Numbered from the stretch's first letter, positions 1 through 8,200 are shown. The stretch: DNA of 32,355 nt from Oscillospiraceae bacterium (GCA_029007315.1 JAQXHO010000105.1:1-32355), one strand, 5' to 3'. Numbers and translations: made by a program. Notes: generated by a model from the sequence alone, not told the origin.

Positions 1-287
1 TCGTCAAAGCTTTCTATTATAAAGAAAGACATTTTATGGTCCGGAAGGCATCTGGGAACTGCTGTAAGCTTTCCTTCTTTCCATGCACGGCGGAGAATAT
101 TCCTTGTATCCGGTTCATCGCCCACTGAAATAAAGGTAAGTATAAGCTGTGCATTTCTGTAAAATTCAGAGGAAAAGAGATTTTCCTGTATCCTTCTGTC
201 AAGGCTTTCCTTTTCGTTCTGAGGAATGCTCTTTCTCAGTGCCTTCATCTCCTTGCGGAGAAGCTTTTTCTCATTTGCAATATCCAT
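1..287 (-). CDS. 5-formyltetrahydrofolate cyclo-ligase, N-terminal part (cut by window edge)
   Basis: This gene is missing from the ORF track because it runs off the left edge. Reading from the ATG at 287 gives 95 uninterrupted codons beginning MDIANEKKLLRKEMKALRKS and later AVPRCLPDHKMSFF. This is the N-terminal pattern of 5-formyl-THF cyclo-ligase (MTHFS, FAU1/YgfA family): a basic helix, then a segment ending in xVPR that helps bind ATP and folate. The enzyme converts 5-formyl-THF to 5,10-methenyl-THF using ATP, in the cytosol. The start lies one base after the stop of the DJ-1 gene and has no clear Shine-Dalgarno, so translational coupling is likely. Its place at the end of the thyX-tmk operon fits folate one-carbon supply. 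About half of a typical 180-190 aa protein is visible. Confidence 0.85.
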   Translation of the reverse strand, partial: MDIANEKKLLRKEMKALRKSIPQNEKESLDRRIQENLFSSEFYRNAQLILTFISVGDEPDTRNILRRAWKEGKLTAVPRCLPDHKMSFFIIESFD

Positions 288-288
288 A

Positions 289-831
289 TCAATCACAGAG
301 TATAGCACTTCTCAGTCTGTCGCTCTCAGCCTGTCCGCAAAGCACCTTCACAAGCTCCAGTCCGAATTCCACTGCCACGCCTGCACCTCTTGCTGTTGTG
401 ATCAAACCGTCTGTCACAACTCCGGCTGTGCCGATAACTGCGCCTTTCAGATCCTTTTCAAAGCCGGTATAGCATACGGCTGTTTTGCCTTCAAGCAGTC
501 CCTTGTGTCCAAGAATTGAAGGTGCGGCACATATTGCACCCACGGGAATGCTGTTGTCCATGCAGTAATCAATGGCAGACTGTACCACAGCTGACGCCTC
601 CTCATTGAGGGTACCGGGCATTCCGCCGGGAAGGACTATCATTTCTGCGGCTGAAAAATCTGTAAGCTCATCTTCTGTAATGTCCGCTGTTACAGGAATT
701 CCGTGGGAACCTGTGACGATTTTTCCGGTAACTCCCACTGTTATTACCTCCTTGCCGGCACGGCGAAGCATATCTATAGGCGCAATTGCCTCTGTTTCCT
801 CAAAACCATTAGCAAGAAATACATATACCAT
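289..831 (-). CDS. DJ-1/PfpI family protein (YajL/ThiJ type)
   Basis: This 180 aa protein has the flavodoxin-like DJ-1 fold signature. The conserved acidic residue lies in FEETEAIAPID (about E14), and the nucleophile elbow is in VGAICAAPSILG with the reactive cysteine at about C101. PGGMPGT precedes it. The length matches single-domain DJ-1 proteins (180-190 aa). Family members include protein/nucleotide deglycase or glyoxalase-like enzymes and redox chaperones; the precise substrate cannot be read from sequence. The start is supported by AAAGGAG upstream of ATG. It lies 25 bases downstream of the DUF2156 gene and one base upstream of the cyclo-ligase start, so it belongs to the thyX operon. 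A protective role for the thiol and folate chemistry of its neighbours is only a guess. Confidence 0.88.
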   Translation of the reverse strand: MVYVFLANGFEETEAIAPIDMLRRAGKEVITVGVTGKIVTGSHGIPVTADITEDELTDFSAAEMIVLPGGMPGTLNEEASAVVQSAIDYCMDNSIPVGAICAAPSILGHKGLLEGKTAVCYTGFEKDLKGAVIGTAGVVTDGLITTARGAGVAVEFGLELVKVLCGQAESDRLRSAILCD

Positions 832-856
832 ATTAATTTTCTCCTTTACAACAACA

Positions 857-1771
857 TTAAAGCAATTTTTCAGGCTCCGGAAATGTACAGCAGTACTTTT
901 TCAGCATAAAAGCAGGCTGACAGGCTCTTTTCGCCTTGCGAAGCCCTTCTATTCCCAGATCCTCTTCACGATTTATATAACGGTATCCTGCGGCAAATTC
1001 TGCCGTGAACGCCTGCATGAGGGCAGTATACACGCCCTTGTATTTTATATCAGCCTTTTCAATATGAGTGACGAACATATCGTCAGTGAGCCTTTCGCCT
1101 ATGGAAAAGCCTGCAAGCTCTCCATTCACCCGAAGAACTCCGCCCTTCAGCTGAAGCTCTTCAAAATTTGAAAAATAGGTGTGTATGGCAAACTGCTCAG
1201 CCACGCTTGATCTGTCGGTATAGCCGTGCTTTTCATTGTAAAAACGTGCGCTCATTGCTATACATTCATCATAATCCTCCGGAGTTATGCCGGAAAAGCT
1301 GTAGTTTTCATAATTTTTTCTGAACTGGGCAAGATGTCCTCTCTTTTTGTGATACTTCTTGCCGGGAAGCTCTGTGAGATCCCTTGTTTCGTAGATATAG
1401 TCAAATCCGTCGGGATAAGGCTCTGCTGTAAACATACCGCCGTAAATATCTTTAAGGACATCAAGGCTCTGCTCCGTGACGCCTATAACCTGCATGGGAA
1501 CCTTCATGGAAACAGCTGTTTCTGCAATTTCACGGAAAACCCTTCTTATATCTCCTCCGCCTGCAGGATAGTAAAACTCAGGAACTCCCTCCTTTGTATC
1601 AAAGGAAGCACATATATAAAAATTCTCAAACCGTGCAAATTTTGTGTCTGCTGCACGGCGCCATGCCAGATTATTTGCGAAGGAATATTCACAGCCCCAA
1701 AATCCCGATCTGTCAAGTGCCCTCTGTACCCATTCCCGGTCTGAAAGCTGTAAAATCCTGAACTCCAGCAT
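857..1771 (-). CDS. DUF2156 protein (GNAT-like, related to phosphatidylglycerol lysyltransferase C-terminal domain)
   Basis: This 304 aa soluble protein resembles the DUF2156 family, the GNAT-like catalytic domain of MprF aminoacyl-phosphatidylglycerol synthases, here without membrane segments. Visible family marks are GKKYHKKRGHLAQFRKNYE near residue 137, the SARFYNEKHG helix, a core LRVNGELAGFSIGE, and the C-terminal YRYINREEDLGIEGLRKAK, typical of the acceptor/donor cleft. Stand-alone versions are common in Clostridia and mostly uncharacterised; they may transfer an aminoacyl group from tRNA to a lipid or small molecule. The start codon overlaps the tmk stop by one base (TAATG), so the two are translationally coupled. 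The function in a thymidylate operon is unexplained. Confidence 0.8.
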   Translation of the reverse strand: MLEFRILQLSDREWVQRALDRSGFWGCEYSFANNLAWRRAADTKFARFENFYICASFDTKEGVPEFYYPAGGGDIRRVFREIAETAVSMKVPMQVIGVTEQSLDVLKDIYGGMFTAEPYPDGFDYIYETRDLTELPGKKYHKKRGHLAQFRKNYENYSFSGITPEDYDECIAMSARFYNEKHGYTDRSSVAEQFAIHTYFSNFEELQLKGGVLRVNGELAGFSIGERLTDDMFVTHIEKADIKYKGVYTALMQAFTAEFAAGYRYINREEDLGIEGLRKAKRACQPAFMLKKYCCTFPEPEKLL

Positions 1772-2442
1772 TATTTATTCACCTCTTCAGTTATACTCAG
1801 AAGCTCCTCATGAATTGACTGTATACTGCGGATACTGCCGCCTTCTGAGCAGTCAACTACCCTCCAGCCAAGCTTTTCTGCGGCATACTCTGCGCTTGCA
1901 AGACAGCTGCGCATATATTCAAGGTCGCTTTCGTGTATGTCCTTTTTGCCGCTGTCGCCGTTATATCTCTCCATCAGCAGTTTCTGCGAAATTTCAAGAG
2001 GCATACTAAGAAATATAACGCAGTCAGGCTTTGGCAGACCCAGTTTGTCATATTCGTAATCCTCAAGCCACTCCAAATATCCGTCCCACTGCTCCTTTGG
2101 CAGCTTGCCCATCTGGTGAATGGCGTTTGAGGTGGTATAACGGCTTGCAAGAATAAGGCTGCCCTTTTTATAGGCTTCTTCCCAGTACAATTTATAGCTT
2201 GCAAAGCGGTCAACTGCATAGAAGCTTGATGCGGCGTAGGAATTTACTCCTCCGGGAACACTTGAAAAGTCACCGCCCAGATACATTTTCACCAGTGCGG
2301 CAGAAGGTTTGTCGTATTCCGGAAAGCTGACAGGTTTTACCGGAACATTCATTTCTCTGAGCTTTTCTGTCAGAAGCCCGAACTGGGTAGTTTTTCCGCA
2401 GCCGTCTATTCCGTCAAGGACTATAAGTTTACCCTCAGCCAT
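1771..2442 (-). CDS. tmk: thymidylate kinase (dTMP kinase)
   Basis: This 223 aa P-loop kinase phosphorylates dTMP to dTDP in the cytosol, the step after thymidylate synthase. The Walker A motif is GIDGCGKTT at residues 11-19, followed by [11 protein letters not shown], the DRF-type substrate motif in [13 protein letters not shown], and [11 protein letters not shown]. It is slightly longer than the usual 200-215 aa. The start has GAGGTG seven bases upstream, inside the 3' end of thyX, and the two genes overlap by 8 bases. The 3' end overlaps the DUF2156 start. Coupling to thyX fits a dedicated dTTP-synthesis operon. Confidence 0.93.
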   Translation of the reverse strand: MAEGKLIVLDGIDGCGKTTQFGLLTEKLREMNVPVKPVSFPEYDKPSAALVKMYLGGDFSSVPGGVNSYAASSFYAVDRFASYKLYWEEAYKKGSLILASRYTTSNAIHQMGKLPKEQWDGYLEWLEDYEYDKLGLPKPDCVIFLSMPLEISQKLLMERYNGDSGKKDIHESDLEYMRSCLASAEYAAEKLGWRVVDCSEGGSIRSIQSIHEELLSITEEVNK

Positions 2443-3202
2443 TGTGAATCACCTCATATTTTTCACGAACTTCCTTTGCCTTTCCGCAGGACATTTTTCC
2501 CTCGGTACATGGTCCGCAGCAGCATGATGGTCCGGCTGTACGGAAAAGCGCCGGTGCCGCCTTGCAGCAAAGTTTCAGCATTTCCTCAGCAACTGCACGT
2601 ATTTCCCACTGGGCACGATTGCAGCATCTCAGGCGGAAAAAATTTCTCAGGCTGCGGACATTCATGGTAAGCACCATTTTTGTTTCGCAGGCATTGGGCA
2701 GGACAAACCTTGCGTCCTCTATAGCCATTTTCTCAGCCTTTGAACGTGCCGCCTTTTCCGTCATACCCTGTGCAAGAAGCTCCGGAATATACTTTTCCTG
2801 CAAACGATCGGCAAGTTCATGGTAAGCTTTTATAGCGTTATCCATGGACTTCTGATAGAGTGCCGCCGCTTCTTCGTCCTCTGCAATTGCAGGAGGCGTT
2901 ATGAATTCAAAGTGATCCTGCTTTACATAGCGCTGACTCTGAACGGAGAAAGAAGCGATTCTGTGGCGTGTAACCTGTGCTAAAAACGCACGGGAAACGC
3001 CCTCTATGCCGAATGTAAATGTTACGTGTTCAACAGGACTTTCGTGTCCGAATCCTGCCAGCATATCCACAAACTGCTCTGCCTTTTCATCGGACATATT
3101 CTCCATAAGTGCGTCAACTCCGCTGTCGGAATAGCAGAGTTTAGCTGCTGCGGCAACAGTTTTTTCGGGCAATGGGGTATGGGTGATAAGGGTTACGTTC
3201 AC
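2435..3202 (-). CDS. thyX: flavin-dependent thymidylate synthase ThyX
   Basis: This 255 aa enzyme makes dTMP from dUMP using methylene-THF, FAD and NADPH. The diagnostic RHRX7S signature is present: RHR at residues 79-81 and Ser at 89, in [27 protein letters not shown] and [20 protein letters not shown] are further family blocks. The start is GTG at 3202, with GGAGG eight bases upstream. The C-terminal tail is Cys rich (SCCCGPC...MSCGK); such tails occur in clostridial ThyX and could bind a metal, which is inference. It is the first gene of the operon, behind a consensus sigma-A promoter (3242-3270). ThyX yields THF rather than DHF, so this organism need not depend on dihydrofolate reductase for this step. 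Confidence 0.96.
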   Translation of the reverse strand: MNVTLITHTPLPEKTVAAAAKLCYSDSGVDALMENMSDEKAEQFVDMLAGFGHESPVEHVTFTFGIEGVSRAFLAQVTRHRIASFSVQSQRYVKQDHFEFITPPAIAEDEEAAALYQKSMDNAIKAYHELADRLQEKYIPELLAQGMTEKAARSKAEKMAIEDARFVLPNACETKMVLTMNVRSLRNFFRLRCCNRAQWEIRAVAEEMLKLCCKAAPALFRTAGPSCCCGPCTEGKMSCGKAKEVREKYEVIHNG

Positions 3203-3241
3203 GTTAAAGTCCTCCAGTCTGTATTCATTCTTATCTATTAT

Positions 3242-3270
3242 ATTTTATCATTTATTAGCTGATATGTCAA
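3242..3270 (-). promoter_or_regulatory. sigma-A promoter of the thyX operon
   Basis: On the minus strand TTGACA (3265-3270) and TAAAAT (3242-3247) are separated by 17 bases. The predicted start of transcription is about 30 bases before the thyX Shine-Dalgarno. A second TATAAT-like hexamer lies just downstream but at poor spacing. Confidence 0.75.
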
Positions 3271-3295
3271 CTGAATAATTTTAACTTGAACCTAA

Positions 3296-3328
3296 AATAA
3301 AAAGGCTCGTCCAAACGGACAAGCCTTC
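3296..3328 (-). terminator. rho-independent terminator after rpsR
   Basis: Read on the minus strand, AAGGCTTGTCC-GTTT-GGACGAGCCTT forms an 11-bp stem (one G-U pair) and is followed by TTTATTTT. It lies 12 bases after the rpsR stop and separates the ribosomal operon from the thyX promoter. Confidence 0.85.
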
Positions 3329-3339
3329 ATTTAACATAT

Positions 3340-3576
3340 TTAGTCTGCTACGTAAGGCAGCAGTGCAACGTGTCTTGCTCTCTTGATAGCAGATGTCAGT
3401 TCACGCTGGTGATATGCGCAGGTGCTTGTAACTCTTCTGGGAAGAATCTTAGCACGCTCTGTCATGCACTTCTTCAGCTTAGCAACATCTTTGTAATCAA
3501 TTCTCTCTGCACGGTCTGCACAGAACATACAAACCTTCTTGCGGGAGCGCTTATTATTTCTTGGTGCTCTTTCCAT
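3340..3576 (-). CDS. rpsR: 30S ribosomal protein S18
   Basis: This 78 aa basic protein has the S18 core: [10 protein letters not shown] near the N terminus, then [50 protein letters not shown]18 pairs with S6 on the platform of the small ribosomal subunit. The CxxC and the later Cys/His make this a zinc-binding (C+) type. The start has TTGGAGG nine bases upstream. It is the last gene of rpsF-ssb-rpsR and is followed by a strong terminator. Confidence 0.97.
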   Translation of the reverse strand: MERAPRNNKRSRKKVCMFCADRAERIDYKDVAKLKKCMTERAKILPRRVTSTCAYHQRELTSAIKRARHVALLPYVAD

Positions 3577-3616
3577 TTTTAATATCCTCCAATCTGCTCA
3601 AACTGCATTTTTGAGA

Positions 3617-4132
3617 TTAGAAAGGAACTTCGCCGTCGCTGAGGATCTCTTCAAAATCACCCAGATCTCCAAGCTGTACTGTAGGCTGAGGAGCTGCCTG
3701 CGGAGCAGGAGCCGCCTGTGCCGGTGCAGGCTGTGAATAATTCGGCTGCTGATAAGTTGCCTGATAGCCGCCGTTATTCTGCTGACCATAACCGCTGTTC
3801 TGTGAAGCACTCTTGCTTTCGCCGAATGTAACATTGTCAGCCTGAACGTCCATGGAATAGTGCTTTACACCATTCTGATCAGTCCAGTCATTATTTCTCA
3901 GACTGCCCTCCACAATGATCATGCTGCCCTTGTGAAAATAACGGCTTACAAATTCAGCTGTCTGTCGCCAGCAGGTGACATTGATAAAATCAGCACCACG
4001 TTCACCGGTCTGCTTATTTGTAAAGGGACGGTCAACAGCAACTCTGATTCTGCAGGTTGCAACACCGCTTGGTGTCTGACGAAATTCGGGATCAGCACAA
4101 AGTCTGCCCATCAGAATAACCTTATTCAGCAT
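3617..4132 (-). CDS. ssb: single-stranded DNA-binding protein
   Basis: This 171 aa protein begins MLNKVILMGRLCADPEFRQT, the standard OB-fold start of bacterial SSB. It continues with FINVTCWRQTAEFVSRYFHKG and SMIIVEGSLR to about residue 110. A Gln/Pro/Ala-rich flexible linker follows, then the acidic tip FEEILSDGEVPF, the partner-binding tail of replication SSBs. It coats single-stranded DNA during replication and repair. AAAGGA precedes the ATG. Its position between rpsF and rpsR is the classic Firmicutes arrangement, which ties SSB supply to ribosomal protein transcription. Confidence 0.97.
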   Translation of the reverse strand: MLNKVILMGRLCADPEFRQTPSGVATCRIRVAVDRPFTNKQTGERGADFINVTCWRQTAEFVSRYFHKGSMIIVEGSLRNNDWTDQNGVKHYSMDVQADNVTFGESKSASQNSGYGQQNNGGYQATYQQPNYSQPAPAQAAPAPQAAPQPTVQLGDLGDFEEILSDGEVPF

Positions 4133-4164
4133 ATCTGTTCCTTTCTGTGAATTTCACATTTTAC

Positions 4165-4458
4165 TTATGCGGCAACGGTTACCAGGAACCGCAGTACGCC
4201 GTCTGTGATGTTCAGTACACGCTCCAGCTCTGCCGGGAATTCCGGTGCAGATGTGAATGTGTAAAGTGCATAGTAGCCGTCCGGCTCGTCATTGATCGGG
4301 TATGCCAGCTTACGCTTGCCCCATTCATCAACGTTCTCCAGTGTAGCTGCTTCCTCGATCTTAGCCTTGAACTTAGCCACCAGATCCTTAACAGCGTCTT
4401 CACCGTTTGCCAGGCTGTATACAGCCATCAGCTCGTACTTTTCAGTCTTCTTTGCCAT
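4165..4458 (-). CDS. rpsF: 30S ribosomal protein S6
   Basis: The ORF track extends to 4491, but the real start is the ATG at 4458, giving MAKKTEKYELMAVYSLANGE, because AGGAGGTG lies eight bases upstream. The 97 aa product has the S6 ferredoxin-like fold with WGKRKLAYPINDEPDGYYALYTF as the family core. S6 dimerises with S18 on the 30S platform. It is the first gene of the rpsF-ssb-rpsR operon. In many bacteria an S6:S18 complex represses this operon through its leader; I do not see a convincing copy of that RNA motif in the roughly 60-base leader here, but cannot exclude one. Confidence 0.96.
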   Translation of the reverse strand: MAKKTEKYELMAVYSLANGEDAVKDLVAKFKAKIEEAATLENVDEWGKRKLAYPINDEPDGYYALYTFTSAPEFPAELERVLNITDGVLRFLVTVAA

Positions 4459-4527
4459 TTGAATACACCTCCTTCTGGATTTCGTCTGCACGGCAAATAA
4501 TTATGTGCAAACAAGGATAACGTATCT

Positions 4528-4556
4528 ATTTTAACATACCATTTTCTGTTTGTCAA
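4528..4556 (-). promoter_or_regulatory. sigma-A promoter of rpsF-ssb-rpsR
   Basis: On the minus strand TTGACA (4551-4556) and TAAAAT (4528-4533) are separated by exactly 17 bases. The predicted leader before the rpsF start is about 60 bases. Confidence 0.78.
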
Positions 4557-4593
4557 GGCTTTTTCAGATTTTTTTACCCTTTCCGGAATTTTG

Positions 4594-5601
4594 TTACATC
4601 AATACAAGAGCATAAACAATGGCAGAGGTCAGAGCCACTTCTATTGCCAGTGCTATGAAAATAAATCCTATGCTTGTTCCTCCGGCTATCCGAAGCCTTG
4701 ACTGAAGGTCCATAAGGCTTGCGTTATTTTCTCTGATATTCTTTATTTTCTTCAGACAATGCCGGTAGTAAATATAATTTCCGAAGAGAAACAGCAGAAT
4801 GTGCATTGCCATTGAGGCGTATGAGCCGAAAAGATTCAGACAGTAAAGCAGACTGTAATTTGCTTCCACAAACTCCGCAAGCATCGCTGCTTTTTCATTC
4901 AGCATATTATACATCTCTGTTCCCAGCTCTGTCTGCTGTGAACGAAGAGTCATGATAAAACTGTCAAGATTTGCCGAAACTGTGAAGAAAAGTCCCGGTA
5001 TACTCAGCAGAAAGGTTACTGCTATAATAGCTATCGTCCACAGACGCATTTTTCTGTAGGCAAACCAGAACTGCGGAAATAATACGCATATAAAATTAGG
5101 TGCAAACTTTTTGCCGCTTCCGTGAAAAAAGCGGAATCTCATAAGGAAATACGGTGTATTCTTTCCCACGAAATCCTTCAGTTCTCCTGCACTTGCCCCG
5201 CCTAAATCCTCAGAAGGGTTCTCAGCACCGAATATATTCACTCCGCCGGGAAACGCTCCCTGCCATCTGCTGTCATTGCCCTCACCGGCAAAACCGCCCT
5301 GGTTACCGCTGTCTTCTCCTTCCAGCGGATTTCCGCAGTGAGAACAGAAGGTACTGCCCTTATCACTCAGTTCGCCGCAGTTCGGACATATAACCCTTTC
5401 ACGTTCCTTTTCTTTCTCGTTATTATTGGGATTTTTCCATGTTTCGCCCTTTTCATGAAGCTCTGTATTTATGCAGTGACCGTATTCATTCCAGCAGTCA
5501 CGGTGATAGGGCGTACCGCACTGAGGGCATACCACTATGTCATCATCCGGCTCAAATTCATTTCTGCAGGCTATGCAGATGCATCTTCTGTAATCAGCCA
5601 T
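4594..5601 (-). CDS. RING-like/zinc-ribbon membrane protein with DUF2628-like region
   Basis: This 335 aa protein is unrecognised at the level of a named gene. Residues 8-45 form a prokaryotic RING-like zinc finger (CICIACRNEF, VVCPQCGTPYHRDCW, GHC). A charged linker follows, then a second zinc ribbon at about 72-92 (VICPNCGELSDKGSTFCSHCGNPL) and a Gly/Asn-rich stretch. From about residue 150, FVGKNTPYFLMRFRFFHGSGKKFAPNF and FPQFWFAYRKMRLW match the DUF2628 pattern, with three or so hydrophobic segments after it. It is likely a membrane protein with a cytosolic zinc-binding head. The start has AAAGGA. It has its own promoter and lies alone between two operons. No enzymatic role can be inferred. 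Confidence 0.78.
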   Translation of the reverse strand: MADYRRCICIACRNEFEPDDDIVVCPQCGTPYHRDCWNEYGHCINTELHEKGETWKNPNNNEKEKERERVICPNCGELSDKGSTFCSHCGNPLEGEDSGNQGGFAGEGNDSRWQGAFPGGVNIFGAENPSEDLGGASAGELKDFVGKNTPYFLMRFRFFHGSGKKFAPNFICVLFPQFWFAYRKMRLWTIAIIAVTFLLSIPGLFFTVSANLDSFIMTLRSQQTELGTEMYNMLNEKAAMLAEFVEANYSLLYCLNLFGSYASMAMHILLFLFGNYIYYRHCLKKIKNIRENNASLMDLQSRLRIAGGTSIGFIFIALAIEVALTSAIVYALVLM

Positions 5602-5643
5602 TTTCAGATTCCTTTCTGACTGTCAATTTTATTTGTAAATTAT

Positions 5644-5672
5644 ATTATACCACATTATTGTGCGTTTTTCAA
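5644..5672 (-). promoter_or_regulatory. promoter of the RING/zinc-ribbon gene
   Basis: On the minus strand TTGAAA (5667-5672) and TATAAT (5644-5649) are 17 bases apart. The predicted transcript starts about 35 bases before the ATG at 5601. Confidence 0.7.
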
Positions 5673-5770
5673 CAAAAATTTTTTCTTACATCAAAGTGTC
5701 TGCATTTTGCCTAAAATATTCCCGAAGGCAATCCCTATGTGTCAATATTAAACAAAAACAAAAAAACTGT

Positions 5771-5799
5771 TTGCACATACGGCAAATTTGTAGTATAAT
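5771..5799 (+). promoter_or_regulatory. sigma-A promoter of prfB
   Basis: TTGCAC (5771-5776) and TATAAT (5794-5799) are separated by 17 bases. The leader to the prfB start is about 45 bases. Confidence 0.75.
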
Positions 5800-5849
5800 A
5801 GTATTATGGTATTTCAGGACTATATTTATTTACAGAAAGGAAAAGCTTC

Positions 5850-6968
5850 ATGGTATTATTAGACGAACTGCGTGTGGCTATGTGTGACCACCGTGAGGAT
5901 ATGAAGGAATTATATGACGTTCTGGGTCTGGAAAAGGTAAAGGCACGTTATGATGAGCTTCAGGCTCAGGTAGCGGCTGACGGTTTCTGGGACGACCTGG
6001 AAAATTCACAGAAGGTTCTGCAGGAATCAAAGGCTCTCGAAAACAAGATCAGCCAGTACAACAAGCTGAACGACAGCCTTGAGGACCTTATTGCACTTAT
6101 TGAGCTTTCTATTGAAGAAGGCGTTACGGAAAGCGACGAGGACATAAACGCTGAAACAGAAGCGTTTGAAAAGACTCTTGAATCAATGCGTCTTTCCTCT
6201 CTGCTGACAGGTGAATACGACAGCTCCAATGCTATTCTGACATTTCATGCAGGTGCAGGCGGAACCGAGGCTCAGGACTGGGCGGAAATGCTTTACCGTA
6301 TGTACAACCGCTGGGCAGAAAGACATAATTTCAAAGTTACAACCCTTGATTATCTGGACGGAGATGAAGCAGGACTTAAAAGCGCTTCCATTCTCATTGA
6401 GGGTGAAAATGCCTACGGCTTCCTTAAATCAGAATCCGGCGTTCACAGACTTGTACGTGTTTCTCCCTTCGATTCCTCCGGCAGAAGACATACATCATTC
6501 TCTGCTCTGGAAGTAATGCCGGAAATTGACGACAACATGGAAGTTGATATTCGTCCCGAAGATGTGAAGATGGACGTGTTCCGTGCAAGCGGCGCAGGCG
6601 GTCAGCATATCAACAAGACAAGCTCCGCTGTTCGTCTTACCCATATTCCCACAGGCATTGTTGTTTCATGCCAGACCCAGAGAAGCCAGTTTCAGAACAA
6701 GGACTTTGCTATGAAAATGCTCCGTGCAAAGCTTGTGGAAATCAAGGAAAGAGAGCATCTGGACAAAATCGCTGACATCAAGGGCGTTCAGAAGGAAATC
6801 GCATGGGGCGCACAGATACGTTCCTATGTATTCATGCCCTATACTCTTGCAAAGGACCACCGCACCGGCTTTGAAAACGGCAATATCCAGGCTGTTATGG
6901 ACGGCGATCTTGACGGTTTTATCACTGCATACCTCAAAGGTCTTACAAGCGGAACTCTCCAGAAGTAA
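5850..6968 (+). CDS. prfB: peptide chain release factor 2 (RF2), no programmed frameshift
   Basis: This 372 aa class I release factor recognises UGA/UAA stop codons and triggers peptide release on the ribosome. The stop-reading motif SPF is in RVSPFDSSGRRHTSF, and the catalytic GGQ is in RASGAGGQHINKTSSAVRLTH. Most bacteria control RF2 by a +1 frameshift at a UGA near codon 25 (CTTTGAC). Here the reading frame passes through LYDVLGLEKVKARYDEL with no stop and no slippery sequence, so the frameshift control is absent. The ATG at 5850 has a modest AAAGGA thirteen or so bases upstream; no other in-frame start fits better. It is monocistronic, with its own promoter and a strong terminator. Confidence 0.95.
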   Translation: MVLLDELRVAMCDHREDMKELYDVLGLEKVKARYDELQAQVAADGFWDDLENSQKVLQESKALENKISQYNKLNDSLEDLIALIELSIEEGVTESDEDINAETEAFEKTLESMRLSSLLTGEYDSSNAILTFHAGAGGTEAQDWAEMLYRMYNRWAERHNFKVTTLDYLDGDEAGLKSASILIEGENAYGFLKSESGVHRLVRVSPFDSSGRRHTSFSALEVMPEIDDNMEVDIRPEDVKMDVFRASGAGGQHINKTSSAVRLTHIPTGIVVSCQTQRSQFQNKDFAMKMLRAKLVEIKEREHLDKIADIKGVQKEIAWGAQIRSYVFMPYTLAKDHRTGFENGNIQAVMDGDLDGFITAYLKGLTSGTLQK

Positions 6969-6985
6969 TAAGCATCTATATACAG

Positions 6986-7025
6986 AAAGGCTGACGCAGA
7001 TCATTTTGCTGCGTCAGCCTTTTTT
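6986..7025 (+). terminator. rho-independent terminator after prfB
   Basis: AAAGGCTGACGCAG and CTGCGTCAGCCTTT form a long GC-rich stem around a short loop and are followed by a T run. It lies 17 bases after the prfB stop. Confidence 0.92.
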
Positions 7026-7113
7026 AAACGGGTGATTCTCAAAGCATAAAGCACCTTTTGAATCACAATTATTTCAGAACATATAACAACCCTCTGAGAA
7101 CAGCCCCTTAATC

Positions 7114-7656
7114 TCAGAAATCGAAAATAGCCTCAATGATCCAGTCAATATGATCCGGGAAAAGCTCATTTGGATCAGCACTAAATCCCCAGGTAATATC
7201 CCACATTCTCCAGAACAGCAGTCCGACAAGCAGAAGTCCGATTATTGAACATACAAGACCGGCAACAGCAGTTCCCTTTCTGCGTTTGCCTGTAAGTCCC
7301 ACAATGCTGAGTATTAAACCTGTAAGAACTAAGGGAAGATCAAGAAGATTGAAAAGGAACAGGAGAATCGAAAGTATACCCATAAGCAAGCCAATAATGC
7401 CGGGTACGTTTGATTTCACATTCTGCTGAATCCCCGCATTCATGTAACCGAAATTATTCTGCGGAAAGCCGTTATTGTATGCAGCAGTATTTCCGTATGG
7501 CTGCTGGTATGGCTGCTGATACGGCTGAAATGCTGCTCCTGTGTTTACAGCAGGATTATTTTCAATCGTTTTCATCTTACCGCCGCAGGATGGACAGAAA
7601 GACGCAGTTTTGTCAAGGGTTTTTCCGCATGAATCACAAACAGATTTGACTGCCAT
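7114..7656 (-). CDS. zinc-ribbon DUF4190-like membrane protein (paralogue 1 of 3)
   Basis: This 180 aa protein starts with a zinc ribbon (CDSCGKTLDKTASFCPSCGGKMK, residues 7-28). A disordered Gln/Pro/Tyr/Asn-rich linker with PYQQPYQQPY follows. Two or three hydrophobic segments come next (GIIGLLMGILSILLFLFNLL, LVLTGLILSIVGLTGKRRKGTAVAGLVCSIIGLLLVGL), resembling DUF4190: a Gly-rich helix pair with a basic loop. The C terminus is short and acidic. It is likely a small membrane protein with its zinc head in the cytosol. The two genes upstream encode paralogues with the same layout. The role is unknown. An imperfect inverted repeat surrounds its stop codon, but there is no U tract, so I do not call a terminator. 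Confidence 0.8.
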   Translation of the reverse strand: MAVKSVCDSCGKTLDKTASFCPSCGGKMKTIENNPAVNTGAAFQPYQQPYQQPYGNTAAYNNGFPQNNFGYMNAGIQQNVKSNVPGIIGLLMGILSILLFLFNLLDLPLVLTGLILSIVGLTGKRRKGTAVAGLVCSIIGLLLVGLLFWRMWDITWGFSADPNELFPDHIDWIIEAIFDF

Positions 7657-7693
7657 AATATTCTACGTCCTTTTTATGTATTAAAACTGCCGT

Positions 7694-8200
7694 TTAGAAG
7701 TAGCGGCTGTAACGATTATAGGAATCGCAGGCTACGCAGCCAACTATACTCCAGTAAATTGAATAAATGACGCCAAGTGCAAGACCTACTATTGAACATA
7801 CAAGTCCTGCAATAGCCATACCTCTTGCAGTTGTGGACTTCATGCCCTTTACGCTGAGGATAAGACCTGTTATTCCCAGAGCTATGCTGAGATATGGTAC
7901 ACAGCACAGTACTACAGAAACAATGCCAATTACCATGCCGGCAATAGCTGCTGTTCTGTTCGGGTCACTGCCATTATTGTAATTAGTTGGCGGCGTATTG
8001 TATGCCGGTGACGAAAACGGTGAATTGTCCGGTAGAGGATTTACAGGAGTTACAGGCGGGATGCTGCCGAAACTCTGACTCTGGCTTCCGAAATCATCCT
8101 GAACATCCACAACGTTCATTTTGCCGCCGCAGATACCGCAGAAACCTTTTTCCCCGTCTACTTCGTTTCCGCACATTGTGCAAATTGATTTTTTTGACAT
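7694..8200 (-). CDS. zinc-ribbon DUF4190-like membrane protein (paralogue 2 of 3)
   Basis: The ORF track starts at 8230, but GGAGG lies seven bases before the ATG at 8200, which gives MSKKSICTMCGNEVDGEKGF and 168 aa. The order matches its neighbours: a zinc ribbon (CTMCG...CGICGGKM), a Ser/Pro/Asn-rich linker, then two hydrophobic segments with the DUF4190 pattern (AAIAGMVIGIVSVVLCC; LSIALGITGLILSVKG), a basic loop MKSTTARGMAIAGLVCSIVGLALG, and a short Cys/Tyr tail. Its promoter contains a perfect 27-bp palindrome over the -10 element, suggesting regulated expression. Function unknown. Confidence 0.8.
   Translation of the reverse strand: MSKKSICTMCGNEVDGEKGFCGICGGKMNVVDVQDDFGSQSQSFGSIPPVTPVNPLPDNSPFSSPAYNTPPTNYNNGSDPNRTAAIAGMVIGIVSVVLCCVPYLSIALGITGLILSVKGMKSTTARGMAIAGLVCSIVGLALGVIYSIYWSIVGCVACDSYNRYSRYF

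Noticed and set aside
17-202. 61 aa minus-strand ORF at the left edge
   Set aside because: It is a shadow frame of the 5-formyl-THF cyclo-ligase reading frame, which shows clear family motifs.
7026-7113. terminator after the first zinc-ribbon gene
   Set aside because: Two imperfect hairpins (TCTGAGA/TCTCAGA and GTGATTC/GAATCAC) are present, but neither is followed by a U tract on the minus strand.
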